A DNA stretch of 64,000 nucleotides, taken from positions 124,001 through 188,000 of the forward strand of contig JABCPU010000094.1 in the NCBI GenBank assembly GCA_016800925.1, written 5' to 3'. Shown piece by piece: positions 10,720-23,425 of this stretch. The stretch's first letter is position 1; each line of letters opens with the position of its first letter. Source of the stretch: Suillus spraguei (lineage: Eukaryota > Basidiomycota > Agaricomycetes > Boletales > Suillaceae). A model generated the notes under the pieces. It saw nothing but the letters and a program-made list of their open reading frames with translations, ran no database searches and was not told the DNA's origin. The position numbers and the translations under genes were made by a program.

Positions 10720-12472
10720 ATGCACGCTTCAAACATAATCAAGACCTGCGATTCTGTGCGTAGTCTGATAATTGTCGTCGAGGAAGCTGAGCTCATCGAC
10801 ATTGCAGACAAACGCGTCTACTTCACAAGATGACTCCGAGCTATCGTCGCACGCCAGCCCCCCTTCTACGCCTCCAAGAGGTCGCACACGTTATCCTGAC
10901 GCGCTAGCTCGTGTTCCTTTGCATCGCCGTGGAACATCCAAGACGTATGAGCGCCTCGAAGATCTCCTTCGCGAGGCCGGTTATAAAGAAACTCGCGTCT
11001 TTACACCAGAATCCGAGCGACACATAGATCATGCAACCGATAAGCACACAGACAGTGCGCGTGGTGGTGTAGGTGCCGTCATGGGTTTCCTCACCGGCCT
11101 CGTAAGCCGTACTTCGAGTTTGGCACGGGAACCGACGTCCAACACAGATATACACTCTCAACCACCATCACCGCTTGCACACATCAGGGCTCTCCACGCA
11201 TCTTCTTCCACTTCCTCATATTCTTTCAATACGTCCCCAGAGAGCCTTCGTAAGCATTCTCGCTTTCACGCTGCCCAGGACCAGGCACGGCGCAACCTAC
11301 TCCCCGAAACCCATGGCCGGTCCCGAGCTCCAAATGCGTATATGCGTCATCAATCCTCATCAAACTTCTCCAAAGACGCTCCAAATGCCCACGCATACCT
11401 CCGACACATGGCCTCAGCACCAAACATCCAACCCCTAGCTAAACGCCCCTCCTCATCCAATGTCTCCCTCCGCTCCCATCGCACTCCCCGCGCGCAACCC
11501 CGTTCTTCCCGTCGGGCAGTGCTCCTCACAGCAGACGATATCATCGAGGCAGATGATCCTCCGCCGCTCCCTCGTAACTGGATGGAATCCGTTGCTAAAG
11601 CCCTTCTTTCTGGCGTGCCTGAAACTGCATCTATGCGAAAAACGCGCTCGACGCTCTCAGAGGCAACGAATAGACCTAGGGAACAGAGACGACCACCATT
11701 GCTGTGTGCACAGGTTCGAGAGCAGCGCGCAGGTATCACTGAGGGTAAGGTGAGTCAGACGAGCGTCGTGTGTAGGTCTGCGCCTGCATCACGTGCGGGA
11801 TCGAGGGTGCGTAGAACTGGTGCAGAAGATGATGAATCGAGACGTAGACGTGACGATGAGAGACGAAAGAAGACTAAGCGGGAGGAAGAATTAAGGAAAG
11901 GAAAGGGGAAGGGGAAACGCAAGGAATCAGATATGGTTCCTTCATTAGCCCGTACGAGGGTTGAGAACGACGAGTGGAGTATGAGCAGGTACCTTGCCGT
12001 GAGCCATAGACGGGAAGGACCGTGTACTTCAAGCTCATCCTCGGATGATGACGACGAAGAAGACGAAGGAGAACTAGACCTAGAACGGTTACTCGTTCCA
12101 GCCAGACGTCAAGCCTCTATTCATAGTCTCCGGAAACATCTTCACCCACCCAGTACAACAGGCAGCCTCCAAGGGCGGCCTCCTACATCCCCCACCATCA
12201 GAAATACCACTGGCGGCCAACTCTCTTCGTTCGCACCAGATTCACGACAGCATATCTGGCTAAACGACTCTTGGGGGACAGGTAGAGGCCGCCGGTGGGT
12301 CGCAGGGGAAGATGATGACGATGAAGGGGACGGGTATGGAAACGGGAGCGCTAACGGCGCGTTTTCAGCGTCGGAGATTGGGGAGACTGCGTCTGGCGTT
12401 AGTACCCGCACACGTGCGGGGATGAAGCGCCGCCGCGGGTTGCCTAGCGCGTGGGCGCAGTGGGGCAGTTGA
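10720..12472 (+). CDS. Large low-complexity protein of unknown function
   Basis: A two-exon model gives 566 residues: exon 1 10720-10755 ('MHASNIIKTCDS'), a 52-bp intron gtgcgt...ttgcag (10756-10807), exon 2 10808-12472. The in-frame sequence just upstream of the long exon has stops, and the first internal Met is ~100 residues in, so the short first exon is needed for an ATG start. The protein is rich in Ser, Arg and Pro. An early conserved-looking segment 'YERLEDLLREAGYKETRVF' may be the only folded part. Further on lie a strongly basic tract ('RRRRDDERRKKTKREEELRK', around residue 360) and an acidic tract ('SSSSDDDDEEDEGELDLERL', around 425). It looks intrinsically disordered, possibly nuclear. 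I do not recognise the family. Confidence 0.75.
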
Positions 12473-13331
12473 AATTCATGCTATGATGATAAAGGGACAC
12501 CCTCTTCCTGATTCCAATCGTTTGCAGGGATAGATGCACGTGCGGAACGAGTTTGGCTTATTGGTGCTTTGGAGTCCGGACCTTTGTTCAATCGTTCGTT
12601 CGTGCGTGCTCGACTATTCGCATTTTTTGTTCATTTCATTTCATCCTCGCTTTCATTTCATGCACATTATTATGGTATGGTATAATACATATGCTTTATT
12701 GTTGGAACCGGTATTCCAGATCTCACTGGGACAACGGATACGAATAATTTACTTTGTTCTAACTTGAAGAATAGGTGTAATTATTGATGGTGTTGGTACT
12801 TCTTATCTACAATTTGAAGGACTTTCAGCAAGAAATCTGTAAATAGGGGAGAGAACGCAATACAACATGACACTGTCACATGCTGGCAAAAACGAAACGG
12901 GCCAAAAAGTGCAGCAATCCCGTCCGGGCGGCAGTACGCAGTGGCTATAAGCAACTGTATGCATGCCTATATTTGCGCAGTCAAACTTGGTGGACTCTGG
13001 CGGCGCTGGTAATCGTAACTGATACACACAATAAATCTTGCAGGGGCTTCCATTCCAAAATTATTTGTTTCAATAAAGTACACATTTACTTTTGTTCTCG
13101 CTACCACTACTCAAACCGCCGCCGACAGTAAACACAAATCCACGATGACCTTATGGTACAAGGTAGCTCGGACGCAATGGAGGGAAGCTCGATGCATGTC
13201 CACCAGGAATGGAAGCTATAGGACTGGGGAAAACCATGATGTGTTGAAGCAACGGGATGACATATGAGGCAGAGCAAGGCGTAAAGGAGTCATAAGATAG
13301 AACAAGCTATACTGTCGTCATGGATAATTCA
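12473..13331. other. Intergenic between convergent genes
   Basis: 3' ends of the plus-strand disordered protein and the minus-strand Rho GTPase face each other here. No open frame with recognisable content, no tandem repeat. Confidence 0.5.
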
Positions 13332-14120
13332 TTAAACAACGACACATTTATGTGTCTTCCTAACCACGGGTGGCTCCAGCACAGCGACCATAGCCTTGTG
13401 GATTATCAGCCAATCATTCAGATGAGATTTATCGAAGATGTTACGGACCTCGTGAAAAACATTTTTCAACCCTTTTTGTGTCAGGGCTGAGCACTCCACG
13501 TATTTGACAGCACCGAGTTCTCTAGCAAGCCTCTCACCGTGCTCGGTCGGCACTGGTCGTTGCTTTCGCCTGGAAAGCTTCTCAATCACATGAGCGTCGT
13601 CCCGCAAATCGATTTGCGTCCCAACGATAAGGTATGGGACACCCGGGCAATGGTGGTGTATCTCGGGATCCATTGCTCCCTTACGTTCCTGAAGGAGGTA
13701 GGAGACGTTACACTGAAGCAAACGAGGAAGACATCAGTTTGGGGGTATGACAGTGACCGCAGGCGGTCGTAAGCCTCTTGCCCTTTTATATGGAAGTGGT
13801 ATGTGAGCGTTTATGTGATATATCTATGACGGAGACTACAAAACACGAACCGGCAGTGTCGAAAAGACCTAGCGTGTAAGGATCTTCACCAATCATTACG
13901 GTTACTGCGTAGATATCAAACACCTGCATTTATTTAGTATATAGTGTTTAGCGGTCTTGCGGAATGAACTTACAGTCGGAACATAGTCACTTGGAAATTC
14001 GTTCGTGGTGTATGAGATCAACAGACAGGTCTGGGCACACAGGTCAAAATTCAAGACATACAAGTATAACACGTCACGCACTTTTCCTACAGCGCCGTCC
14101 CCCACCACTACAACCTTCAT
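13332..14120 (-). CDS. Cdc42-like Rho-family GTPase (one-base frame break)
   Basis: Small GTPase that cycles between GDP and GTP to control polarity and actin. Five exons: 14120-14082, 14030-13974, 13923-13851, 13782-13449, 13394-13332. Motifs in order: P-loop '[12 protein letters not shown]', switch I 'SDYVPTVFDIY', switch II '[16 protein letters not shown]', '[13 protein letters not shown]', the NKxD equivalent 'GTQIDLRDD', '[14 protein letters not shown]' and a CAAX tail ending CVVV (Leu-type variants are usual; predicts prenylation). G12, T35 and Q61 equivalents are present. The exons sum to 566 nt, one short of a whole frame: near 13662-13667 'TGGATCCCGAG' lacks one G that the related fragment at 18500-18850 retains. 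It is therefore either a very recent pseudogene or an assembly error. Start chosen because ATG directly precedes the P-loop strand. Confidence 0.85.
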
Positions 14121-14496
14121 GGTCGAATGCAACTCACAGCGAGATGATTTGGGCGGAATTTTTGGTATCGACGGTTCATATACTGACAGAGACTCGCCAC
14201 TCAGGGAGCACAACACAGTGCGAATAGATTCATGACCTGAAAGGTATTTTGGGATATGCTAGCATGTTAGACTATTAAAATCCGCAGTTGGGCTATGTAA
14301 TAGCATGCAGTGCATGGTTGATGCAGATTCCATGGTCTGTGACCGTGAAGCCCAGCACTGAGACCTGGTTATGATGGGTGAAGGACCAAGTCTAAATATG
14401 GTGCCCGAGTTGACTCTATCCTGATTACATAAAATATTTTCCTTCAACGAAGATACAACTGCCTCCAGCTTATTATTCCAGAGAATTACTATCATC

Positions 14497-14715
14497 CTAG
14501 TCGGCGGATGGCGTAAGAACTTCGGCCTCGACTGGTTCCTCCTCAACTCCAATGGCGGCATAATTTGCTAAAGTATACATTGAATACGGGAACGACAACT
14601 TCAATTCAATCCTAATCGCTAACTTACCTCCTCCTACATCCTGACGAGTCGAGTGTGGTGCAGCAATTATATAGACCGCAAATGCTAGGAGCATGATAAG
14701 AATTTTAGCAACCAT
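14497..14715 (-). CDS. Putative small secreted peptide, 52 aa
   Basis: Two exons, 14715-14628 and 14567-14497, joined by gtaagt...tttag, encode a 52-residue peptide. The first 19 residues ('MVAKILIMLLAFAVYIIAA') look like a signal peptide with a likely cut after AA before 'PHSTRQ'. The mature part is acidic ('GVEEEPVEAEVLTPSAD') and has no Cys, so it is not a disulfide-rich effector, and no CaaX end, so not a mating pheromone precursor. It is divergent from the Rho gene's 3' side by ~380 bp upstream of that gene's start. Short length means this could be chance; the clean intron and signal sequence support it. Confidence 0.45.
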   Translation of the reverse strand: MVAKILIMLLAFAVYIIAAPHSTRQDVGGGKLAIRIELKLSFPYSMYTLANYAAIGVEEEPVEAEVLTPSAD

Positions 14716-15869
14716 TTTATAACGACAATAGGGATTAATTGCCGAAGATCTTAGGGTCATCTTCCAGAATTTCAAGTTTATATCCACGCCCTGCCACCAC
14801 TACATAGGGCACGTCCGCCGAGTTATACATAATCATCCATGTCGATACATGACGCAAGCATTGTATGTACGCTTCAGCATCAGCTGTTTCGAGCTAGTCT
14901 CCCCTAGACCACATGACACTACTAGTATGAAACCGAGAGGCGGTTGTTATCACCGCCCGGTTTGCCCATTTCACTTTCCGCGAGACAGTGATAGTGGTGA
15001 AGGATGGGTGATCTTGTACACAGGTTATTTGGGTGACTCAATAACTACCTTGGACACCTTGTAAGTAATGCCGTATAGCCGTAAGTTATGCGAATGGAAA
15101 TAGCCCTTCCAAGTTCAACCTTACTATGGTTCTGAGCTACAGCTTTGTTGTCTTTGCCAGTCACGTACGATGCATATCATTCAAAAACCCTGGGCCACCT
15201 GTCGAATTTTCTGCTATGCTGCCTAACCTCTCCGAAGGACCGAATCAGTATCCCCAATCTGTAGCCCGAGAAAGGCTGTGCGTCAGTAGTATTCTTCCAA
15301 ATATGTTTTCTTCATCGGAAACACCATGCTCCAGGTGCGTGTGGTCGGATCTTATATCTGAGACACGCCGATCCGATGCTAATGCAGGAAACGTGCCCCG
15401 TGAAAAATTACTTGGGGGGCAATGCAACATCATGTAAAGTGTACTAGTGTATCACGGGGGCCGCGGCCATCATTGACAACTTGACATTTGGCTCATACAG
15501 GAAATATTCTGATTAGCAATGCGATGAGTTGCGGAGTACTTTGAGCAACTGGGCGGCAATGATGGTGCTGCGTCATGGTTAAGGCGTGTTGTCCCTCATT
15601 CTATTTCATGTGAGTTACGTCGCTGATACGATGCAGCTGGATTGTGGATCTACCTTATCACTCGGTGACGCAAGCCATTCATATTGTGGCATAGCCTGAG
15701 GAGCTAGAACCACCTTGCCTGCCTTCTCCCCGTCTTGCCTCCTCTCAACTACACCCACCCTTGATGGATTTTGGTTGATATTCCCTCTGCTCAGTACATC
15801 CTCGTACTAACCTCGCCTCGAAGTACATTCCTCATTCTATAACGATCCATGGAAGAGTCTTTGCAATGT
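14716..15869. other. Intergenic, no supported gene
   Basis: Short open frames without recognisable motifs on both strands (for example 15126-15437). No tandem repeat or transposon feature was recognised. Confidence 0.4.
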
Positions 15870-17251
15870 TGTGGAATACAGCGGTATTTTCGATTTTGAA
15901 TGTCGCCAGCCTCAGTCACGATGCATGAAAAACACCCGCGTTACTCTTCGGGAGGGCATAGCACAAGTCTTCGACCAACGTGACCCCACGAATATCCGGC
16001 TCAACGGTCTCCGCCGCCGTTGAAAAAAATATCAATTGCGTTCACTATAGCTGAGGAGATGAAAGCAGCGAACAGACTTGCTGCTACTTTCTTCTTCTCG
16101 TACAGGCATTCACAAAAAGCTGCCTTCATCATTCCTACCATCGCATACCAACTGGCAATAGCTTTTCCGCGCATTCGAGAGGATATCGTGAAAGCGATCG
16201 AGAGAGACGGCATGCTCTTATCACCTGGAAAATATCGCGCAGAATAAATACGAGAGCTCGTCATCAAGCCACTCGGAACTTTGAAATTTCATCAAAAGCC
16301 TTATGTCATTATCATTATTATCGATGCTCTTAACGAATGTTTTTCCTGTGAAGAGGCAACAAGACTGGTTACGCTGTTGTCAGACGCACTTCGGGGCCCA
16401 CACCATCCACGGGAGAGGCTAGATCTCTTACTTCGCGAGAGGCCGAGTGTCGGTGCTGACGTTGATCAGTTTTATAGGCACATAATTGCAACTTCGGAGG
16501 ATCCGCTTACGCACTGCCGGATGTTAGCATCCATCATCCATCTAGCCAGACCGTTGCGACTTGCGGAACTCCAAGAACTCTTTTATGTGGATAACTGGAA
16601 CTTGGCTATGATGCTTGAAGTATTTCACCCATTATCTTGAATGATGGGGTCGGAAAGGTTGAAGTCGATCACGCTTCGCTTCACGACTTTATGAGCGACC
16701 CTCTACGGTCGAAACAGTATCACATAGATGCTGCAGAAGCTCATGAGTACCTTGCATGTTGCTGCCTTCATTTTTTGTTGCGAGGGCATCCTATATTATC
16801 TTCTAGTGGACACTCTTGAGCCCTCGACCTACAGTATCATTTTTGGTACTATGCTTGCCTATCCTGACAGCAGACTTCCGCTGACTCTGTTTCTAGACAC
16901 AATACAGCGAAATCGGGCGTTAAACAGCATCGTTTCAATCTGTTTCGCTTCGCTCTGCGACATTACGATTGGCAGTCGACGGTCGCATGCTGTTCAGTTC
17001 TTTCTGCGTCACTATCATCTTGGGTTAGGAAGGCGTGCCTCCTTATTGCCATACCCAATTCTGGTGTGGTCCATACATATTTCTATGGCCCATCCTAGCA
17101 ACGAACTTCGAAATATGCTGGCTCGGTTTACGGACACAACACTGCAACATTGGATGCAGACCTTGAACAACAACAGGCATCCTGCATTCTCATCTTACAG
17201 AAGCAAGCAGGACTTGTTTATCGTCGGTGACTGTCTTGCTTATCTTGGGTA
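15870..17251 (+). pseudogene. NACHT-domain NTPase relic (NLR-like)
   Basis: Fungal NACHT proteins are STAND NTPases linked to non-self recognition. In order: 'CMKNTRVTLREGIAQ' (about 15910), a ruined Walker A where 'GxxGxGKS' is expected (about 16005-16030), 'IAFTIAEEM', 'TFFFSYRHSQKAAFIIPTIA', Walker B 'YVIIIIIDALNEC' (about 16300) and 'VDHASLHDFMSDP' (about 16665), followed by an open C-terminal part to 17251. Damage: frame change around Walker A, an in-frame TAA at 16245-16247, and a one-base frame change near 16630. The N-terminal recognition or effector domain and any WD40/ANK repeats are absent. A dead copy. Confidence 0.8.
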
Positions 17252-17892
17252 GGGATACTGACAATAAATTGACCAGAAATTGGTCAGGGGTCCGTCGGGC
17301 ATTGTGGTTGCCTGGCATATTGGAAAGCCGTCACTTGGACGGCAACACTAAACAGGCAAACAGTAACGTGGAAGAGCGTATGATTGACAGGGTGGTAAGA
17401 GATGTTAGTCCTACAGTACAGTGATGTCGTCCCTTTATAGGGACCTCTAAGGCAAGGTGTCCGGTCAGCGACGTAGCCTAAGATGGTGTCATAGCGTGCG
17501 TCGTGTGTTGCGTCAGCGTGCGGTAAGCATTCAGCTTACACGTATTCATAAAGCTTTGATATACCTTCAACCAACGAGACTGGTATTCTTATTATTACCA
17601 CTGACCTTGTCATAGGTATTCTGTTACTCGTACAATTTTCTGATACTCCATTTCCCTCGCCGTCCGTTTTCTTAACTTTGTTTTCACCCTATACGCAGCA
17701 CTTACCGCTTACTATTCAGATCTTCAGTCAGAAGTTGTGGAAACTGAATCATAACTATGATGATACGAAGACGTTTTGATCAGTGCTGCGAGTCACATCA
17801 AATTGCATGGAACTGATTCAAAGACAACGAGGTTCGGGAGACATCACAAGAAATATTAATAATACCAAATCACCGGTACTGACATCAGTACG
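17252..17892. other. Intergenic, no supported gene
   Basis: Short open frames only; no recognised motif or repeat. Confidence 0.4.
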
Positions 17893-18175
17893 ACGCTCAC
17901 GTCCATGGAAAACGCTCCCCAACCCAATCTCTAGGCGTTAACTCCCCCACTCTCCGTTAAAACACCTCCAACGTGCAAAACTCTGGCAAACCCGATAAAT
18001 ACTTCCCTTCCTCGGCGCACATCGGCAGCACCATGTTCTTGTTCTTGTAGTCGATACGTACACCTGCGAGGGGTCATGCAGGCTTATTCTTAATATGTAC
18101 TCGCATACTCACAATGCTCATCCCGTTGTTTCCAAAACGATGAAAGCGCGGGGAGGTTGGGGATATTGGTTTGTG
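17893..18175 (-). pseudogene. Histidine acid phosphatase C-terminal fragment
   Basis: Two exon pieces on the minus strand read '...LPALSSFWKQRDEHC' / intron gtgagt...ctgcag-like / 'VRIDYKNKNMVLPMCAEEGK' and 'PEFCTLEVF', then a TAA (17957-17959), then in the same frame 'RRVGELTPRDW'. This pattern matches the C-terminus of basidiomycete histidine-acid-phosphatase (phosphoglycerate-mutase-like) proteins, with the stop falling inside the conserved tail. The catalytic RHGxRxP part is not present nearby. Family call is from remembered motifs, so moderate confidence. Confidence 0.55.
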
Positions 18176-18499
18176 AAGCCCGGGTTTATTTTCGGAAGAG
18201 CTCGAATGTTACTAATGAAGTGGGTGGTGGCCGCCTTCCTCCCAAGAAGATAAGGATTGCTAGTATGAAGACAGGAAGTAGTGGGACCGACGCACTTGTC
18301 ATCGAATACGTCGAATGTGCAGAGCAACGCCGCAGGCATCGAATCGTGTGTGGTGTGCACAAGAAGTTTTGTTTGGTCCTTGAAATTGAGTTGGATCTTG
18401 CGTTATTCTTTCTGAAGCGTCGGGGAGGAGGCGGCCCATTCCTAGTTTGCGGCCGTCTTCTGATTTACTGATGATCGTCAGAGAACTTTAGTTGAATGT

Positions 18500-18850
18500 A
18501 AGGAAACACCCAGACAATGGTGGTGCACTTCCGGGATCCATTTCTCCCTTAGTGCGTCCTCGAAGGATGAAGGGGACGTTACACTAAAACAAACGAGGAA
18601 GAGATCAATTGGGGGCTATGACAGTGGCCGGAGGCGGTCATAGACCTCTTGCCCTTCTGTATGGAAGCGACGTGTGAGTGTTTGCTCATGTGAAGTGTGA
18701 CTACGATATAGACCACAGAAAGACAAGACTTAGTGTGTAGGATTTTTTACGGTTATTGCGTAGATGTCAAAGACCTGCGCGTATTTAGCATAGTGTTTGG
18801 TGGCCTTGAAGAATGAACTTACATTAAGAACATAGTCACTTGAGACAAGT
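18500..18850 (-). pseudogene. Truncated duplicate of the Cdc42-like gene
   Basis: Sequence closely follows exons 2-4 and introns of the Rho gene at 13332-14120 (same intron positions), starting in switch I and breaking off in the codons for '[11 protein letters not shown]'. No P-loop and no C-terminus. It keeps the base missing at the frame break of the longer copy. Intronic homology shows DNA-level duplication rather than retrocopying. Confidence 0.85.
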
Positions 18851-20558
18851 CTGACAATCGGCCGGTGGGAACGGCGGACTGATGGCGGACATCCTCACGT
18901 CAGGGTATCCGTGAGTCCAGGGATGTAGATAGGGCAGGGGCCCTTTAGACTAGTTAGTACTGTCTGACATATTGAGATACTGGATTGAGAAAAAAATAGA
19001 TTTTGACGTGCAATGTTTAGGTATCATGAAGAAAAGGTTTGGCAGATCGATGCCCATTATAATTAGGATGACTGCAGCCAGCATCTTTATACACTGAAGT
19101 GCTCAAATGAGCTAGACATTGCTATAATCTATTGATTAATGTCGGCCCCACAACTTCAGACCCACTGGCAGTCCTTCGAACACATCCACATAATTGCCTC
19201 ATCTGTCAATGTTGTGGGTGAAGATGTCGGTCATGGCTTCACGGCCCCTTGCCGCATCGAATAAATTTATTCTGACACTAGTTAGGAACTCGGAGGGGCA
19301 CCAACAAGTTAGAAGCAAAATGGCGAGCAATGCAGCGTTCCCCATACACCGAAATAGGGATTATGAGAGGCTCACGGTACAGCTGCGTCGATATCTCTGC
19401 AGACAGCACGCTACTGGCGAGTGCCGAGCGGAGCGGATGATCACACCGCATGGGTAATAGATATGGAGCTTGAACACCGGAAAACTCGTAGCTGGTATAT
19501 TCGAGAGCGCTGACGTGCTGAGAGTATGTAGTACGATTGTATGACTCAAAAAAGCTTGCAGTCAAGTCAGATGCGGGGAAGTAGTCAGGGAGGCGGCCAC
19601 GAGGTCTGGATGTCGAAAAGCTGCCAGTGATTGAATGTTGAGTAAGGACGTTTGTTCCAGTGTTCTGGACGACGGAAGACAAAACCATCGTAGCAGGGTG
19701 TAGCTCCAGGGTCAGAATCAAGGACAAGCTGCTGATTCAGTGAGGATTCAACCTGTGCGTGTATTAGGCATCGAGTCAAACATTGTCCGAAAAAGATTTC
19801 CTTTTTGGTCACACGCGCCACTGAAATTTTCATTAGAACTACACAGTGCACTGCTGTAAATAACGTTAAGGCTTGCCGCGGATCAGCCTATGCAGTTTTG
19901 AAGAACAAGAATCAAGCCTAGGCTTCATGCAGTCATAACAACATGTCTAAGTCTTCTTTTCTGTATGTCTCATGTCTCCAGTTTCAACACTGTTTGGATC
20001 TAGCGATTACGATGCCGAACATCATGGATTCTAGACTATCTCTGATTGTGCAAACCGACGCCCCGTCATCGTCGCACCAACTCCACAATAGAGATCGAAG
20101 CTTCTACACTCATTGTTGTTGACAACCTTACGGTACGAAAGTTCGATAACCGAGCTAGCCTGAGAGAGCAGGAAGTTGCTCTTGAAGCGACACATAGCTC
20201 GATGACGGGTATAGATGGTAGATATTGAGATATTTACTCGCACACGGGTAGGACTTGCTTCATGTGGATCTCCCTATTTTTGACGCTTTGTTTTTTGGTC
20301 TGGCTTCCAATCATCAGTGAATTCACGAGACCCTGACATGGTAGTCATGAGACCTACAGAGTGACACAATGGCATGTCGATATAATTGGCCTTCCGTATT
20401 CAAGTTTGTGGCCGTGCACATTGTTCACGATCAACACTTACGTTCAACCCCTGGATTGATTTCCCGACATCACCGATGTTCGATCTTATTTGGTATATAT
20501 GCCATCGTCATACGTTCAGCAAGTTGACCTCTCACCCGCATCCCCATTCTCTACCAAT
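18851..20558. other. Intergenic; one unrecognised minus-strand ORF
   Basis: The only sizeable frame is 19278-19727 on the minus strand (149 codons); it has no motif I know and an overlapping frame of similar quality (19585-19851), so it may be a relic of an exon-rich gene. The remainder shows no gene or repeat. Confidence 0.35.
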
Positions 20559-22259
20559 ATGACTATAGTCTCAAATGATCCCGCTTTGTGGCCCGCTATT
20601 AATGCATATCGTGTTTCCAGTTGTTTTGCAGGTTCGTAGAGTGTAGTTGCATGTTGAAGCTGATGTCTCAACCTAAACTTGCAGTTGCCTTCTTTGTTGG
20701 AGTGACGTATGATTGGAGTGAGTATGAGAATATTAAAGAACTGCTAATATCTTACAAGTACTTTCAGCACTTACATTCGGACAAGAGGTATGACAATGCT
20801 ATGACCGAAACATCCATGCTGCTAATAATGGTTTATAGGTAGAAATGATTTGGGTGAGTAGAGTTTCATGTTGGAGGAACATGCATGATAACACACTTAA
20901 TTCCAGAGGCAACGCTGGTCCCTAATGACAGTTATGTACCTCGGCGTATGTGGCTTATTTGTCGCAGTTACCACATTATGCTGACTTGAAAATATCCTAG
21001 GTACGCTACCTTGGAATCTTATATACTGTGTATGTTCGAAAGGTTAAACAACTAGGGTTGTGCTAATCGTCTGTCTCATAATCAGCCTGACCATGCTGAG
21101 TATGTCTCCTTAGTGCATTCATTGTCTTTACTTCTGACCAACGGCATACAGGCAATGTTACGACCGTCTCACTAACAGATACAGTCAGTATTCTATACAG
21201 ATGTCTACTATTGCCTCTAATTAACCGTGATGCCCTTTAGGAGTGAGTGTAGTTCTTTACTCATGTCTTGGTTCAATAATGACTGCCACACTATACTGCC
21301 ACAGATGTGAGTTTGTTTTGGAGTGTGTGCTACCTGGGTCTAGTTACTGACTGAATTTGTCAGGCTTTATTGTGTACGCCGTACGGCAGTGTATCAGTGT
21401 TGTGGCATTTGCTGTACTGTGGGGTGAGCTTGGCACTTGCGGGACTTCAGCGATATTGACTTGACTGCAAGTCATCATCATTACTCGGTTGCATGCCATG
21501 TATCAGCGATCCAGAAAGATCCTGATATTGCTTGTTGTCATTTTCCTGGCTGTCAACATTTTCAACGGAGTGGCCCTCATATTGGTAATGATGCATACTT
21601 CAGGGGGTACGCTTAATTGTTGATGTGTCAAAAATATGCATCTCATGGATAAATACTAGAGGAAGCCATTTTCTCTGGCACCTATCAGTGCATGTCCAAC
21701 AGCGCGCAAGATATCACACTTCTGTATCCCCTTAGTTGGACACTCGCGACTGTGTTGGAGGTCTTTGCAATGTGTCTGGCAGTCTGGATTGCAGTAAAAC
21801 ACTTTCGTGAACTGCGACGATATTCTGCAGGGGAAATAATCGGAGACTGTTTCGCGGTGTTGATGAAAACTCACCTGCTTTACTTTGCAAGGTGAGCTCA
21901 TATTGTGTTTATCGTTCCCTTTTTCCGCTGAATCATTGGATGTGGTAGCTTCGTTACTGCTTCTTGTTTCCAGCTCATTGTTTCTTTCGATCTAACGATG
22001 GTATGTCAATCTTTCACTTACCTCTGCATACGACCACGGTTCATTATTTCTATAGGATGTATATTCCAAAGATTACCAAATTTGTGCCGGCTTATTTCAG
22101 TTTTTGGAGGTCATGCAGATGTTTGTGCTAGGACCCCGCCTGATTCTTAGTCTTCGAGAATACTATGCTGAGCTCGTAGTTGATTTCGGTACAGCAGGTG
22201 GTATGACCTCCATTGCTTTCCAGGAGCGTGTGCATATATCGACTGGCAATAGTGTGTAA
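20559..22259 (+). CDS. DUF6533 seven-TM protein (many small exons)
   Basis: Start 'MTIVSNDPALWPAINAYRVS' is typical for this Agaricomycete family. Exons then give '...VAFFVGVTYDW' / 'ALTFGQEV' / 'RQRWSLMTVMYLG' / 'VRYLGILYT' and, near the end, 'MFVLGPRLILSLREYYAELV' and 'GMTSIAFQERVHISTGNSV' to the TAA at 22257. There are at least a dozen exons, several under 40 bp, with introns of about 45-60 bp. About seven hydrophobic segments are expected from the family; I can see those in the stretches named and around 21690-21890. No frame damage was noticed in the parts checked. Function unknown; these genes often sit in clusters, and two diverged relatives lie at 2084-5850. Confidence 0.8.
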
Positions 22260-22491
22260 TCCTCGTTGAAGTTGACGGTTGTCTAGTGCCCTGCGAGGAG
22301 CAGGGGAATTTGCTTTTATTTATTCCCACTTTTACATGATAGCATTCATCCAAGTTATTTGGTGTTTCGAAGTAAATTTTTGAAGGAATGTAGGACTGGA
22401 GAATGTTTGTATTTAGTTAATTGATCTACAGACTACTGTGTCCTTGCAATGCCTATATATATACATACTGTAAGAACGGAGTGATTTCCAA

Positions 22492-22740
22492 TCATCAGTA
22501 AACTATTGATTTCGCGACAATTCCCACACTTTTGACAACTCTGCACAACTCTGCACAAGGCATCACAGGTAGGTCTCACAGCAACACAAACAAATGACTA
22601 TAAGTTATGATACAAGCAAACAGTAGCATAAGCAAGCAAGCACAAGCCCACAAGCCCACAAACTGTAGCACAGTGTAGCACATGTAAAAGAAATATAATA
22701 CTAGTATATACTGATAGTATTACCAGCAACAAGTTTATAT
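22492..22740. repeat. Direct repeat, copy 1 (~240 bp)
   Basis: Matches 23493-23719 in order and orientation, from 'catcagtaaactattgattt' to 'actagtatatact', with moderate divergence. Could be the two ends of a small non-autonomous element or an old local duplication. Confidence 0.7.
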
Positions 22741-23425
22741 ACATATGCGGTCCGGTCTAAAAACCGGTCCATTGATACTTTAGGATCATAGACCTTATCA
22801 ATTTGAATATTTTGAGCCTCTAATCTTGCCGAATGGTTAAGATTTGAGCAAGTTATGAGCCTTACAAGGCTCACATAATTTTATGAGCAATTATTGAAAT
22901 GCTCATAACTTTCTCAATTCTTGACCATTTTTTACGATCCGACCAGTGATAAATGCACCTTTATTAGTACTATAACATAGAATAGGGTTAGGGTTACAAA
23001 AGACCGGTCGCAACTGGTCACAGTCAGTTTTTATCAGTCTTTCATTTTTTTCTGAAAAAGGGCAACTGGTAAAAGACTGGTCCTGAAAATGAGGCAACTG
23101 CAACTGCAGTCCAGTTGCAACTGCTTAGGGTCTGGTCTGGTTTTCGGTCTTTTTGTAGTCTTGCAACTGGACTTTTAAACTCTAGAAGCCTAGAGTGCTT
23201 TGGACAAACTGACCAATAACTCAAGGGTGCTGAATACTATAAATGATTATGATGATTTATTTTCAAAAACCAAGTTTTATTGACAAATGTATACATGTAC
23301 TACAAAGTGGTATATAGTAGGCCATGTAACAAGAAAGGAGGAAGGAAAGTGATACATGGGAGGGACTATGAACTATGAAGAAGGAACTACTAAAGAGCCA
23401 AGGGGCCAGCAACAAGTCAGGAAAG

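Noticed and set aside
13395..13448. Insertion of 17 residues near the Rho C-terminus ('[12 protein letters not shown]..')
   Set aside because: Flanked by gtccgt and acaag and missing from the family; it is a 54-bp intron.
14497..14715. Mating pheromone precursor
   Set aside because: No C-terminal CaaX motif and a classical signal peptide instead.
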